Notes under the pieces: generated by a model
Told to the model about the DNA's origin: nothing
The model's input: the letters and a program-made list of their open reading frames with translations, nothing else
The model's database searches: none
Position numbers and translations under genes: made by a program
Part shown: in pieces, positions 1 to 12,744 of the stretch
Position numbering within the stretch: the first letter of the stretch is position 1
Layout of the letters: each line of letters opens with the position of its first letter
Source of the DNA: Streptomyces spinoverrucosus
Lineage (GTDB): Bacteria; Actinomycetota; Actinomycetes; Streptomycetales; Streptomycetaceae
DNA length: 64,000 nucleotides
Reading direction: 5' to 3'
Assembly: GCF_015712165.1 (NCBI RefSeq)
Contig: NZ_JADPZX010000001.1
Location: forward strand, 7,459,501-7,523,500

Positions 1-224
1 TGCTCTTCGCCGGCTCCATCGGACGCACCGACCTGCCCGGCGGTGACATGGCCGAGATGCTCGACTCGCTGGCCCGCGTGTGCCTGCCGCTCGACGACTC
101 GACCGTGGTGCTGTCCGGCCACGGCCCCCAGACCACCATCGGCCAGGAGCGCGCCACCAACCCCTATCTGCGGCAGGTGGCCGCCGGCCTGGGAGCCCAG
201 GAGGCTCCCCGACGAGGAATGTGA
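1..224 (+). CDS. MBL-fold metallohydrolase, C-terminal end (partial)
   Basis: Only the last 73 codons are in the window; the reading frame enters at base 3 and stops at 222-224. The visible protein has the GRTDLPGGD segment followed by [20 protein letters not shown]. This is typical of the C-terminal part of glyoxalase II-like metallo-beta-lactamase fold hydrolases, where GRTD supplies a bridging metal-ligand Asp and SGHGP a metal-ligand His. The HxHxDH motif would lie upstream and is not visible. It runs almost directly into hisS, so the two are probably cotranscribed. The substrate cannot be told from this fragment. Confidence 0.8.
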   Translation, partial: LFAGSIGRTDLPGGDMAEMLDSLARVCLPLDDSTVVLSGHGPQTTIGQERATNPYLRQVAAGLGAQEAPRRGM

Positions 225-235
225 CGAGAACTTCC

Positions 236-1498
236 GTGAGCACCTTCAAGGCCCCCAAGGGCACGTACGACCTGATCCCGCCGGACAGCGCCAAGTACCT
301 GGCCGTCCGCGAGGCGATCGCGGCCCCGCTGCGCAACTCCGGCTACGGCTACATCGAGACGCCCGGCTTCGAGAACGTCGAACTGTTCGCGCGCGGCGTC
401 GGCGAGTCCACCGACATCGTCACCAAGGAGATGTACGCCTTCGAGACCAAGGGCGGCGACCGGCTCGCCCTGCGCCCCGAGGGCACGGCGTCCGTGCTGC
501 GCGCGGCGCTGGAGGCCAACCTGCACAAGGCGGGCAACCTGCCGGTCAAGCTCTGGTACTCGGGCTCGTACTACCGCTACGAGCGCCCCCAGAAGGGCCG
601 TTACCGTCACTTCTCCCAGGTCGGCGCCGAGGCGATCGGCGCGGAGGACCCCGCCCTCGACGCCGAGTTGATCATCCTGGCCGACCAGGCGTACCGCTCG
701 CTGGGCCTGAGCAACTTCCGCATCCTGCTCAACAGCCTGGGCGACAAGGAGTGCCGTCCCGTCTACCGGGCCGCGCTCCAGGACTTCCTGCGGGGCCTGG
801 ACCTCGACGAGGACACCCTGCGCCGGTCCGAGATCAACCCGCTGCGCGTCCTCGACGACAAGCGCGAGTCGGTCCAGAAGCAGCTGACCGGTGCCCCCCT
901 GCTCCGCGACTACCTCTGCGACGCCTGCAAGGCGTACCACGAGGAGGTCCGCGAGCTGATCACCGCGGCGGGCGTCGCCTTCGAGGACGACCCGAAGCTG
1001 GTGCGCGGCCTGGACTACTACACGCGGACCACCTTCGAGTTCGTCCACGACGGCCTCGGCTCGCAGTCCGCGGTGGGCGGCGGCGGCCGCTACGACGGCC
1101 TGTCCGAGATGATCGGCGGCCCCGCGCTGCCGTCCGTCGGCTGGGCCCTCGGCGTCGACCGCACGGTGCTCGCCCTGGAGGCGGAGGGCGTCGAGCTCGA
1201 ACTCCCGGCGGCCACCAGCGTGTTCGCGGTGCCGCTCGGCGAGGAGGCCCGCCGTGTGCTGTTCGCCAAGATCACGGAGCTGCGCAAGCTCGGGGTCGCC
1301 GCGGACTTCTCCTACGGCGTCAAGGGCCTCAAGGGCGCCATGAAGAACGCCAACCGCAGCGGCGCCCGCTACACGATCGTGGCCGGCGAACGGGACCTCG
1401 CCGAGGGCGTGGTCCAGCTCAAGGACATGGAGTCCGGCGAGCAGACGGCCGTCGGCGTCAACGAGATCGTGGCCGAACTCGAAGCCCGGCTGGGCTGA
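236..1498 (+). CDS. hisS: histidyl-tRNA synthetase
   Basis: Class II aminoacyl-tRNA synthetase that charges tRNA-His. The N-terminus ([13 protein letters not shown]) and the motif 2 region ([19 protein letters not shown]) are clear. The histidine-specific signature [13 protein letters not shown] and the GGGGRYDGL motif follow, and a C-terminal anticodon-binding domain closes the protein. Length is 420 residues, normal for the family. The start is uncertain: GTG at 236 has a weak GAGAA element 5 nt upstream, while in-frame GTG 221 would add five residues but sits only 2 nt after GAGGA. A strong stem-loop follows the stop codon. Confidence 0.96.
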   Translation: MSTFKAPKGTYDLIPPDSAKYLAVREAIAAPLRNSGYGYIETPGFENVELFARGVGESTDIVTKEMYAFETKGGDRLALRPEGTASVLRAALEANLHKAGNLPVKLWYSGSYYRYERPQKGRYRHFSQVGAEAIGAEDPALDAELIILADQAYRSLGLSNFRILLNSLGDKECRPVYRAALQDFLRGLDLDEDTLRRSEINPLRVLDDKRESVQKQLTGAPLLRDYLCDACKAYHEEVRELITAAGVAFEDDPKLVRGLDYYTRTTFEFVHDGLGSQSAVGGGGRYDGLSEMIGGPALPSVGWALGVDRTVLALEAEGVELELPAATSVFAVPLGEEARRVLFAKITELRKLGVAADFSYGVKGLKGAMKNANRSGARYTIVAGERDLAEGVVQLKDMESGEQTAVGVNEIVAELEARLG

Positions 1499-1505
1499 TC
1501 ACGTC

Positions 1506-1549
1506 CGTGAGGGCGCCGGAGGTCCCACGGGGCATCCGGCGCCCTCACG
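1506..1549 (+). terminator. hisS intrinsic terminator-like hairpin
   Basis: A perfect 15-bp inverted repeat: arms 1506-1520 (CGTGAGGGCGCCGGA) and 1535-1549, with a 14-nt loop, beginning 7 nt after the hisS stop codon. There is no U-tract, which is usual for Streptomyces terminators. Confidence 0.8.
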
Positions 1550-1673
1550 CATGTCCGGAACCGATCGGCGGGCCGTACGTCCTTATGCGCAGCGAACGGT
1601 GGACTTACGCGCGCGTGCGGCACAATGTCCCCTGCCGGAAGCAGGTCTCCCCTCAAGTGACGGAATCGGCGTG

Positions 1674-2342
1674 ATGAGCAAGACGACAGTCATGGACGTC
1701 TCCACCGAGCCCGAGCCCGAGCCCGAGCCGCAGAGCGCGGTCGCCGAGCCCCGCACGGTCGGCGGCAGCCGGGCCTTCGCCCTGCTGCTGGTGATCACGG
1801 GCGCGGCAGGACTGCTCGCCGCCTGGGTCATCACGCTCGACAAGTTCAAGATCCTCGAAGCCAAGGCCCGGGGCGAGACGTTCACGCCGAGCTGCAGCCT
1901 CAACCCGATCGTCTCCTGCGGCAGCGTCATGGAGAGCGCCCAGGCCTCCGCCTTCGGGTTCCCCAACCCGATGCTCGGCCTGGTCACCTACGGCATCGTG
2001 ATCTGCGTCGGCATGAGCCTGCTCGCCCGGGCCCGCTTCCCCCGCTGGTACTGGCTCACCTTCAACGCCGGCACGCTCTTCGGCGTCGTCTTCTGCGCCT
2101 GGCTGATGTTCCAGTCGCTGTACCGGATCAACGCGCTGTGCCTGTGGTGCTCGCTGGCCTGGGTCGCCACCATCGTCATGTTCTGGTACGTGACCTCGTT
2201 CAACATCCGCAACGGCTTCCTGCCCGCGCCGGCCGGGCTCAAGCGGTTCTTCGCCGAGTTCACCTGGGTGCTGCCGGTCACGCACATCGGCATCATCGTC
2301 ATGCTGATCCTGACCCGCTGGGGCAGCCAGCTCTGGGCCTGA
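1674..2342 (+). CDS. vitamin K epoxide reductase (VKOR) family membrane protein
   Basis: A 222-residue polytopic membrane protein. After a Glu/Pro-rich cytoplasmic N-terminus come about five hydrophobic helices. The first periplasmic loop has the Cys pair of the VKOR family (CSLNPIVSCGSV), and a later helix has the active-site CxxC (ALCLWCSLAW). VKOR homologues in bacteria reoxidise DsbA-like thioredoxin-fold proteins with quinone, so the likely role is extracytoplasmic disulfide formation. No partner DsbA is in the window. ATG 1674 was chosen; GTG 1671 directly before it is equally possible. The gene stands alone between the hisS terminator and the rarA promoter. Confidence 0.9.
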   Translation: MSKTTVMDVSTEPEPEPEPQSAVAEPRTVGGSRAFALLLVITGAAGLLAAWVITLDKFKILEAKARGETFTPSCSLNPIVSCGSVMESAQASAFGFPNPMLGLVTYGIVICVGMSLLARARFPRWYWLTFNAGTLFGVVFCAWLMFQSLYRINALCLWCSLAWVATIVMFWYVTSFNIRNGFLPAPAGLKRFFAEFTWVLPVTHIGIIVMLILTRWGSQLWA

Positions 2343-2359
2343 GCCAGGGCCCGGCGGCG

Positions 2360-2382
2360 TTGTCAGTGCCGTGATTTAGGGT
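2360..2382 (+). promoter_or_regulatory. RecA-independent DNA-damage promoter motif before rarA
   Basis: TTGTCAGTG (2360-2368), eight bases, then TAGGGT (2377-2382). This fits the RecA-NDp motif of mycobacteria (tTGTCRgtg-N8-TAnnnT), which is activated by PafBC. The TA of the -10 box is 13 nt before the GTG of rarA, so transcription should start at or next to the start codon and give a leaderless mRNA; no Shine-Dalgarno sequence is visible. The same arrangement occurs before priA. Confidence 0.75.
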
Positions 2383-2389
2383 TTCTTGC

Positions 2390-3745
2390 GTGGAGCCCGA
2401 CCTGTTCACCGCCGCCGCAGAAGAACGCCAGGAGAAGGACCCGACCGCGAGTCCCCTGGCGGTGCGGATGCGCCCACGCACCCTCGACGAGGTGGTGGGC
2501 CAGCAGCACCTGCTGAAGCCCGGCTCACCCCTGCGCCGACTGGTCGGCGAGGGCGCCGGGGGACCGGCGGGCCCGTCCTCGGTGATCCTCTGGGGCCCGC
2601 CCGGCACCGGCAAGACGACCCTGGCGTACGTCGTCTCCAAGGCGACCAACAAGCGGTTCGTGGAGCTGTCCGCGATCACCGCCGGCGTCAAGGAGGTCCG
2701 CGCGGTCATCGACGGCGCCCGCCGCGCCACCGGCGGCTTCGGCAAGGAGACCGTCCTCTTCCTCGACGAGATCCACCGCTTCAGCAAGGCCCAGCAGGAC
2801 TCCCTCCTGCCCGCCGTCGAGAACCGCTGGGTCACGCTGATCGCGGCGACCACCGAGAACCCGTACTTCTCGGTGATCTCGCCGTTGCTCTCCCGCTCCC
2901 TGCTGCTGACCCTCGAGCCCCTCACCGACGACGACGTGCGCGGCCTGATCCAGCGCGCCCTCACCGACGAACGCGGCCTGAACAGCGCCGTCGCCCTCCC
3001 CGAGAACACCGAGGCCCACCTCCTGCGGATCGCCGGCGGCGACGCCCGCCGCGCCCTGACCGCCCTGGAGGCCGCCGCGGGCGCCGCCCTGGACAAGGGC
3101 GAGACCGAGATCGGCCTCACCACACTCGAAGAGACCGTCGACCGCGCCGCCGTGAAGTACGACCGCGACGGCGACCAGCACTACGACGTGGCCAGCGCTC
3201 TCATCAAGTCGATCCGCGGCTCCGACGTCGACGCCGCCCTGCACTATCTGGCCCGGATGATCGAGGCCGGCGAGGACCCTCGCTTCATCGCCCGCCGCCT
3301 GATGATCTCCGCCAGCGAGGACATCGGCCTCGCCGACCCGAACGCCCTGCCCATCGCGGTCGCCGCCGCCCAGGCCGTCGCCATGATCGGCTTCCCCGAG
3401 GCCGCCCTCACCCTCAGCCACGCCACCATCGCCCTCGCCCTGGCACCGAAGTCCAACGCCGCGACGACCGCGATCGGCGCGGCCCTGGACGACGTACGCA
3501 AGGGGCTGGCCGGGCCGGTGCCGGCGCACCTGCGCGACTCCCACTACAAAGGCGCGGGCAAGCTCGGTCACGGACAGGGGTACGTCTACCCGCACGACCT
3601 GCCCGAGGGCATCGCCGAGCAGCGGTACGCGCCGGACGCCCTCAAGGACCGCGAGTACTACACCCCGACCCGGCACGGCGCCGAGGCGCGGTACGCGGAC
3701 GCCGTCGAGTGGACCAGGAAACACCTCGGTCGTAGGCGGTCCTGA
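2390..3745 (+). CDS. rarA: replication-associated recombination protein A (MgsA/RarA ATPase)
   Basis: AAA+ ATPase of the RarA/MgsA/WRNIP1 family, which acts at stalled replication forks and is related to clamp-loader subunits. Walker A is [10 protein letters not shown] and Walker B is LFLDEIHRF, followed by sensor 1 around [11 protein letters not shown]-terminal tetramerisation domain ([20 protein letters not shown], then [19 protein letters not shown]) completes it. At 451 residues it is full length. The GTG start at 2390 has no ribosome-binding site but lies 13 nt from a TANNNT -10 box, consistent with leaderless translation and damage induction. Confidence 0.96.
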   Translation: MEPDLFTAAAEERQEKDPTASPLAVRMRPRTLDEVVGQQHLLKPGSPLRRLVGEGAGGPAGPSSVILWGPPGTGKTTLAYVVSKATNKRFVELSAITAGVKEVRAVIDGARRATGGFGKETVLFLDEIHRFSKAQQDSLLPAVENRWVTLIAATTENPYFSVISPLLSRSLLLTLEPLTDDDVRGLIQRALTDERGLNSAVALPENTEAHLLRIAGGDARRALTALEAAAGAALDKGETEIGLTTLEETVDRAAVKYDRDGDQHYDVASALIKSIRGSDVDAALHYLARMIEAGEDPRFIARRLMISASEDIGLADPNALPIAVAAAQAVAMIGFPEAALTLSHATIALALAPKSNAATTAIGAALDDVRKGLAGPVPAHLRDSHYKGAGKLGHGQGYVYPHDLPEGIAEQRYAPDALKDREYYTPTRHGAEARYADAVEWTRKHLGRRRS

Positions 3746-4048
3746 ACACCCTGTAGACTTCGCAGAAGTGCTGAGTCCCGTGCAGTCAGAGCGGGACAGC
3801 CAGTCGGAGATCCACTCCTTCGTGGGGTGGCTCCAGGAGCGTCGCGCACCGTCGAAAGGTGTCGCGGGCAGCCCACCACCACTCGGAATCCCGGGAACGG
3901 TCGGTGGGCCACTCGCGTGCTGCACGTATGTGCCCAGACCAGGGGAGCGGCTGCCCACCCCGTCCGCAGGGACGAGGCGGGATTCCCCGGCTGCGGATGC
4001 GACCTCCCTCAACACGCTGACAAGCCGAAACCAGGAAATGAGAGACAA
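3746..4048 (+). promoter_or_regulatory. rpsD promoter and long 5' leader
   Basis: No gene is visible in this 303-nt gap. A plausible -10 box TAGACT is at 3754-3759, which would leave a leader of nearly 290 nt. The leader can fold extensively; for example CAGCCCACC near 3870 can pair with GGTGGGCC near 3903. S4 represses its own mRNA in several bacteria through leader structure, so an autoregulatory RNA is reasonable here, but I do not recognise a described family. Confidence 0.4.
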
Positions 4049-4663
4049 GTGGCGAACCAGTCCCGCCCCAAGGTCAAGAAGTCGCGTGCCCTCGGCATCG
4101 CGCTGACCCCGAAGGCCGTCAAGTACTTCGAGGCCCGTCCGTACCCGCCGGGTGAGCACGGCCGTGGCCGCAAGCAGAACTCGGACTACAAGGTCCGTCT
4201 GCTGGAGAAGCAGCGTCTGCGCGCGCAGTACGACGTGTCCGAGCGCCAGCTCGTCCGCGCCTACGAGCGTGCCTCCAAGGTCCAGGGCAAGACCGGTGAG
4301 GCCCTGATCATCGAGCTGGAGCGTCGTCTCGACGCCCTGGTCCTGCGTTCGGGCATCGCCCGCACGATCTACCAGGCCCGCCAGATGGTCGTCCACGGCC
4401 ACATCGAGGTCAACGGCCAGAAGGTCGACAAGCCGTCCTTCCGCGTCCGCCCGGACGACGTCGTGATGGTCCGCGAGCGCAGCCGTGAGAAGACGCTGTT
4501 CTCGATCGCCCGCGAGGGCGGTTTCGCCCCCGACGGCGAGACCCCGCGCTACCTCCAGGTGAACCTCAAGGCCCTGGCGTTCCGCCTGGACCGCGAGCCG
4601 AACCGCAAGGAGATCCCGGTGATCTGCGACGAGCAGCTCGTCGTCGAGTACTACGCCCGCTGA
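4049..4663 (+). CDS. rpsD: 30S ribosomal protein S4
   Basis: Primary 16S rRNA-binding protein that nucleates small-subunit assembly. 204 residues, with the S4 RNA-binding domain at about residues 95-155 ([20 protein letters not shown], then [18 protein letters not shown]). The N-terminus ([18 protein letters not shown]) has none of the cysteines found in zinc-binding S4 proteins, so this is the zinc-independent C-minus form. GTG 4049 follows a short GAGA element and gives the normal length; longer upstream starts would extend into the leader. Confidence 0.97.
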   Translation: MANQSRPKVKKSRALGIALTPKAVKYFEARPYPPGEHGRGRKQNSDYKVRLLEKQRLRAQYDVSERQLVRAYERASKVQGKTGEALIIELERRLDALVLRSGIARTIYQARQMVVHGHIEVNGQKVDKPSFRVRPDDVVMVRERSREKTLFSIAREGGFAPDGETPRYLQVNLKALAFRLDREPNRKEIPVICDEQLVVEYYAR

Positions 4664-4687
4664 CCCGGACGTAGCCTCACCAGCGCA

Positions 4688-6846
4688 TCAGCCCGTCGTC
4701 TCCCCGCCCTTCCGGGTGGGCGAGGCGGCGGGCTTCCGCATGTGCGCGACGCCCCGCCCCCGCCGCACCGGCCCGCGCGGCTCCGGCAGCGCCGCCACCG
4801 ACCCCGACCGGCCGAGCGCCAGCCCCACCGCCTCCTCCCGGCCGAGCCGCGCGCCCTGCCGTACGCACTCCTCGTACCGTTCGTCGCCCAGCAGCTGCCG
4901 GGCCGTCGCCTCGCACAGCTCGTGCGGGGTGTTGTAGTACGCCGAGCCGAACAGCGGCAGGCCCACCGAGGGCCACATCCGCCTCGCCGCCCCCTGCAGC
5001 ACCGCCGCCTCGGCCGGATCGCCGTCCGCCGTGGTCACCAGGGCCAGCAGCTCGATCGCCAGCACCGAGCCGAGCAGATCGTGGAAGGCGTGCGCGCCGG
5101 ACAGGCAGTCGGTGAGCAGAGCGCGGGCGCGGGCCGGGTCGCCCTCGGTCCAGGCGGCGTACGCCAGGACGAACAGCGCGTAGCCGCGGGCCCAGCGCTC
5201 GCCGTGGTCCTCGCACACCCGGCGCACGTCCTCGCACAGCTTCACCGCGTCCGCCAGATCGCCCTGGAACGCCCGCGTCATCGCCAGCTCGACCTGGCCC
5301 ATCAGGACGTTGCTGTTCAGCTCGCCGATCTCCCGGTAGCGGTCCAGCGCCGAGCGCAGCAGCGTTTCTGCACGCGGCATGTCGTCCGTGACCAGCGCCA
5401 GACAGCCGGTGCGGTGCTCCGCGTACGCCAGCGCCGTGGCGCTGTGGGACCGCTCGGCCTCCTCCCGGCACTCCTGGAGCGCGGCCAGCGCCGGGACCGC
5501 GTCGCCCTGGAGGACGGCGACGTAACCGAGCACCCACAGGGCCTTCAGCCGGGACTGCTCGTTGCCGGAGTCGAGGTGCAGGCCCCGCTCCAGCCAGTGC
5601 CGCCCCTCCGACAGCCGCCCGCAGCCGACCCAGTAGAACCACAGCGAGCCCGCGAGGTACTGACCCAGATGCGCCTCGTCCGGCTCGGTCAGGCAGTAGT
5701 CCAGGGCGCTGCGCAGATTCGGCAGCTCAGCCTCGATACGCGCCGCCACCTCGCCCTGGCGCGGCGAGAACCAGTCCAGCTCGCACCAGGTCGCCAGGCC
5801 CACGTACCAGTCACGGTGCCGCCTGCGCAGCCGGGCCGCGTCCCCGGCCGCCGCCAGCCAGTCGGCGCCGTACGCCCGGACCGTGTCGAGCATGCGGTAG
5901 CGCAGGCCGGCCGGGGTCTCCTCGCGGGCCACCACGGACTGCGCGATCAGCTCGGTCAGGACGTCGAGGATGTCGTCGGCGGGCAGTCCGCGGCCGCTGC
6001 ACACATACTCGGCGGCCTCCAGGTCGAACGCGCCGGCGAACACCGACAGCCGCGCCCACAGCAGCCGTTCCTCGGGAGTGCACAGCTCGTGGCTCCAGCC
6101 GATGGCCGTGCGCAGCGTCTGATGCCGGTGCGGCGCCTCGCGCCCGCCGCCGGTCAGCAACTGGAACCGGTCGTCGAGCCGCTCCAGCAACTGCTCGGGG
6201 GACAGTGCCCGTAGCCGCCCCGCCGCCAGTTCGATCGCCAGCGGAATCCCGTCCAGACGCCGGCACAGCTCCCGTACCGTCCGGTCGTCACCGCACACCA
6301 CCCCCTGCTGAGCGGCGCGGTCGGCGAACAGCTCGGCCGCCTCGTCCTCGCCCAGCGGAGCCAGCGGGAACAGTCGCTCACCCGCCACCCCAGCGGCCTG
6401 CGCCCCACCGCGAGCACCCGCAGCCCCGGCAACCGCCGCAGCAGGTCGGTCACCAGCGCGGCACCCGCGTCCACCAGATGCTCGAACCCGTCGAGGAGCA
6501 GCAGCAGTTGGCGGTCGGCGAGATGGGCGAGGAGCGTCTCACGCGGCAGCCGCGTGGTGTGGTCGGTCAGCCCCAGGGCCTCCACGACGGCGTAGTCGAC
6601 GAAATCCGGATCGCGCACCGGCGCCAGATCCACCGACCACACCCCGCCCGGCGGCACGGACCGGGCGGCCGCCCGCGCCGCGAGCCGCGACTTGCCGACC
6701 CCGCCGGTCCCCGTCACGGTCACCAGCCGACAGGCGCCCAGCGCCCGGTTCAGCCCGGCCAGTTCGGCCGCCCGCCCCACGAACGCGTCCAGCTCCAGAG
6801 GAAGGTTGCCGTGCGTGGGCCCGCCGTCGCGCTGAGGTGGTCGCAT
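4688..6846 (-). pseudogene. COG3903-type ATPase/TPR regulator, frameshifted
   Basis: Reads from ATG 6846 leftward. The N-terminal piece has a P-loop (TGTGGVGKSRLA) and an ATPase core ending in LRVLAVGRRPLG. After that the frame is lost, and the protein continues in another frame as VAGERLFPLAPLGEDEAAEL. Next come the GIPLAIELAAGRL motif, a winged-helix segment (GWSHELCTPEERLLWARLSV) and TPR-like repeats. The CCCC tract at 6388-6391 appears to lack one base; restoring it gives one protein of about 719 residues. The end (REEAVGLALGRSG) resembles the stretch before a LuxR HTH in relatives, but no HTH follows. Such ATPases are often signal-responsive regulators; the ligand is unknown. Sequencing error is as likely as real inactivation. 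Confidence 0.75.
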
Positions 6847-7005
6847 GGGACACGGAGCGTACTGAACCGTGTTCAGTCCGTACAATCGCTTCCCGTATCT
6901 CCGCCCCGGCCGCGCCGTAATCCGGTACGGAGCGCAAGCCCCGGCGCGATAGGCTCGGTGCACGACTTTTTCGATGTTCAGGCACGTTTAGGGAGCGGGT
7001 GCGCA

Positions 7006-7440
7006 GTGTCCGGTGGAGAGGTGGCCGGGATCCTGGTGGCCGTCTTCTGGGCGATCCTGGTCTCCTTCCTCGCCGTGGCCCTGGCGAGGCTGGCCCAGAC
7101 GCTCAGGGCGACCACCAAGCTCGTGGCGGACGTGACCGACCAGGCCGTCCCGCTGCTGGCGGACGCCTCCGCGGCGGTGCGCTCCGCGCAGACCCAGATC
7201 GACCGGGTCGACGCCATCGCCTCGGACGTCCAGGAGGTCACGTCGAACGCGTCGGCGCTGTCCACGACCGTCGCCTCCACCTTCGGCGGCCCGCTGGTCA
7301 AGGTCGCCGCCTTCGGGTACGGCGTGCGCCGCGCCCTCGGCGGCCGAAAGGACGACGTGCCCGCGAAGTCGTCGAGGCGTACCGTGATCGTGGGCCGGAC
7401 CGTCCCGGCCGCGCGGCGGGCCAAGCGGAAGAAGGACTGA
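7006..7440 (+). CDS. DUF948 domain-containing protein
   Basis: 144 residues. One N-terminal transmembrane helix (GILVAVFWAILVSFLAVALA) is followed by a helical, probably coiled-coil region rich in Ala/Val/Thr (about residues 30-95). The C-terminus is basic (VPAARRAKRKKD). This fits the DUF948 family of small membrane-anchored proteins, whose role is not established. GTG 7006 has a GGGAGCG element at suitable distance. It is 8 nt upstream of the next small gene and probably in one operon with it and alaS. Confidence 0.85.
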   Translation: MSGGEVAGILVAVFWAILVSFLAVALARLAQTLRATTKLVADVTDQAVPLLADASAAVRSAQTQIDRVDAIASDVQEVTSNASALSTTVASTFGGPLVKVAAFGYGVRRALGGRKDDVPAKSSRRTVIVGRTVPAARRAKRKKD

Positions 7441-7448
7441 GACCAGCG

Positions 7449-10469
<3,021 letters not shown>

Positions 10470-10470
<1 letters not shown>

Positions 10471-10934
10471 TGCGCACAGGACGTCGGCTGGCCATCGACG
10501 TCGGGGACGCCCGCATCGGGGTCGCGTCCTGCGACCCCGACGGCATCCTCGCCACGCCGGTGGAGACCGTGCCCGGCCGGGACGTCCCCGCCGCCCAGCG
10601 CAGGCTGAAGCAACTGGTCGAGGAGTACGAACCGATCGAGGTCGTCGTCGGTCTCCCTCGCTCCCTCAAGGGGGGCGAGGGCCCGGCCGCGGTCAAGGTC
10701 CGCGGCTTCGCCCAGGAGCTGGCCAGAGGCATCGCCCCGGTCCCGGTCCGGCTCGTGGACGAACGGATGACGACCGTGACCGCCGGACAAGGCCTTCGCG
10801 CCTCGGGGATGAAATCCAAGAAGGGCCGCTCGGTCATCGATCAGGCCGCCGCTGTCATCATCCTGCAGCAGGCACTGGAATCCGAACGGGTGTCAGGTAA
10901 AGCCCCGGGCGAGGGCGTCGAAGTGGTCATCTGA
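10470..10934 (+). CDS. ruvX: Holliday junction resolvase-like protein (YqgF/RuvX)
   Basis: 154 residues with an RNase H-like fold. The acidic residues of the family are present: Asp in RLAIDVGDARIG, Glu in EVVVGLPRSLKG, and Asp in LVDERMTT and VIDQAAA. YqgF proteins are implicated in processing of pre-16S rRNA 5' ends and were earlier proposed as Holliday junction resolvases. The ATG overlaps the alaS TAA (TAATG), so the gene is translationally coupled to alaS. Confidence 0.94.
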
Positions 10935-11055
10935 TCGCGATACGGTAACGTTCCGCGCGATGCGGCGGCATTCGAACAGCCGCCGCACAGCAAGAGGTGG
11001 GACGGGAGCAGAGCCGGAAGCCACGCGACCGCCGCCTCGCGGCTCTAGGGGATCG

Positions 11056-12744
11056 ATGACTGAGTATGGCCGGGGCCAAGGCTCCGAACCGTGGCATCCG
11101 GAGGACCCGTTGTACGGGGACGGCGGATGGGGAGGACAGCAGGCCCAGACGGGTCAGCAGTCCCCCTACGGCGGCCAGCCGCAGCACTATCCAGAGCAGC
11201 CGCAGCAGCCGCACTACGGCGACTGGGGCACCGGCGAGCAGCCCGGATACGGTCAGGCGCAGCAGCAGTACCAGCAGCAGTACGACCAGCAGCAGTACGC
11301 CGGTCAGGCGCAGCAGCCGTACGACGCCCAGCAGCAGTACGACGCCCAGCAGCAGTACGACACCGGCACCTGGGCCACCGGTGCACAGCCGCAGCTGCCG
11401 TACACCGGCGACCCGACGGACCCGTACCCGCAGCAGGCGGCGGCCTTCGGCGGGGATCAGCCCGACCTCTACGGCACGCCCGACGCCTATCCGCCGCCCG
11501 AGCCGCCCAGCCGCCGGCGCGCCGAGCCGGAGCCGAAGACCGACTGGGATCCCGGACCCGACCAGGGCGAGCAGGCCTTCTTCTCGGGCGGGGACGATGA
11601 CGACGACGAGCCGGGGGACCGGCGCGGGCGCGGCGAGCGGCGCGGCCGCGGCGGCAAGAGCAAGAAGAGCCGCAACGGCTGCGCCTGCCTGGTGGTGGCC
11701 CTGGTCTTCGGCGGCGGTCTGGCCGGGGTCGGCTACTTCGGCTACCAGTTCTACCAGGATCGTTTCGGCGTGGCCCCGGACTTCGCGGGCGAGGGCACGA
11801 GCGAGCAGGTGACCGTCGAGGTCCCCAAGGGCGCCAGCGGGGCCGAGATCGGCCGACGGCTGAAGGCGGCCGGCGTCGTCAAGAGCGTCGACGCGTTCGT
11901 GGCCGCGCAGTCGCAGAACCCCGACGGGGACTCGATCCAGGCCGGCGCCTATCTGCTGAAGAAGCAGATGTCCGCGGCGAGCGCGGTCGAGATGATGCTC
12001 GACCCGAAGAGCCAGAACAACGTGATGGTCACCCCTGGCCAGCGCAACGTGCGGGTCTACAACGCCATCGACGAGAAGCTGGGCCTGGAAGCCGGCACCA
12101 CCGAGGACGTCGCCGAGAAGAAGTACAAGAGCCTCGGCCTGCCCAGCTGGGCGAACAACAACGGCGACATCAAGGACCCGCTGGAAGGGTTCCTCTTCCC
12201 GGGCACCTATCCCGCGGCCAAGGGCATGAAGCCCGAGGCGGTCCTCAAGGAAATGGTCACGCAGGCCAACCGGCAGTACGGCCAGTACGACCTCGCCGCC
12301 AAGGCCGAGGCGCTGGACCTGAAGAACCCGCTGCAGGTCATCACGGTCGCCAGCCTCGTCCAGGCCGAGGGCAAGACGGAGGACGACTTCCGCAAGATGG
12401 CCGAGGTGGTCTACAACCGTCTCGCGCCCGACAACACGGAGACCTACCAGCTGCTCCAGTTCGACTCGACCTTCAACTACCTGAAGGGCGAGAGCAACAT
12501 CAACATCAGCGAAGACGAGATCAACAGCAACCAGGACCCCTACAACACGTACACCCAGAAGGGTCTGCCGCCCGGACCGATCGGCAACCCCGGTGCGGAG
12601 GCGCTGAAGGCGGCGCTGAACCCGACTGACGAGGGCTGGCTGTACTTCGTGGCGACCGACGGCCGCAACAAGACCGAGTTCGCCCGGACGCACGACGAAT
12701 TCCTCGATCTGAAGGCCAAGTTCAATGAAAGCTCGGGCAACTGA
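11056..12744 (+). CDS. mltG: endolytic murein transglycosylase MltG
   Basis: Membrane-anchored lytic transglycosylase that cuts nascent glycan strands. The protein has 562 residues. Residues 1-200 are a low-complexity cytoplasmic region very rich in Gln, Tyr and Pro (repeats such as YDAQQQYDAQQQYD), then an Arg/Lys-rich stretch. One transmembrane helix (CLVVALVFGGGLAGVGYFGY) lies near residues 210-230, followed by the YceG domain. The catalytic Glu is in ASLVQAEGKTEDDF, and the QFDSTFNYL and KGLPPGPIGNPG motifs are present. ATG 11056 is preceded by AGGGGAT. The 3' end overlaps aroE by 20 nt. Confidence 0.94.
   Translation: MTEYGRGQGSEPWHPEDPLYGDGGWGGQQAQTGQQSPYGGQPQHYPEQPQQPHYGDWGTGEQPGYGQAQQQYQQQYDQQQYAGQAQQPYDAQQQYDAQQQYDTGTWATGAQPQLPYTGDPTDPYPQQAAAFGGDQPDLYGTPDAYPPPEPPSRRRAEPEPKTDWDPGPDQGEQAFFSGGDDDDDEPGDRRGRGERRGRGGKSKKSRNGCACLVVALVFGGGLAGVGYFGYQFYQDRFGVAPDFAGEGTSEQVTVEVPKGASGAEIGRRLKAAGVVKSVDAFVAAQSQNPDGDSIQAGAYLLKKQMSAASAVEMMLDPKSQNNVMVTPGQRNVRVYNAIDEKLGLEAGTTEDVAEKKYKSLGLPSWANNNGDIKDPLEGFLFPGTYPAAKGMKPEAVLKEMVTQANRQYGQYDLAAKAEALDLKNPLQVITVASLVQAEGKTEDDFRKMAEVVYNRLAPDNTETYQLLQFDSTFNYLKGESNINISEDEINSNQDPYNTYTQKGLPPGPIGNPGAEALKAALNPTDEGWLYFVATDGRNKTEFARTHDEFLDLKAKFNESSGN

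Noticed and set aside
1558..1582. GGAACC-N15-CGTC, similar to an extracytoplasmic sigma promoter upstream of the VKOR gene
   Set aside because: The -10 part is incomplete and such matches are frequent in GC-rich DNA.
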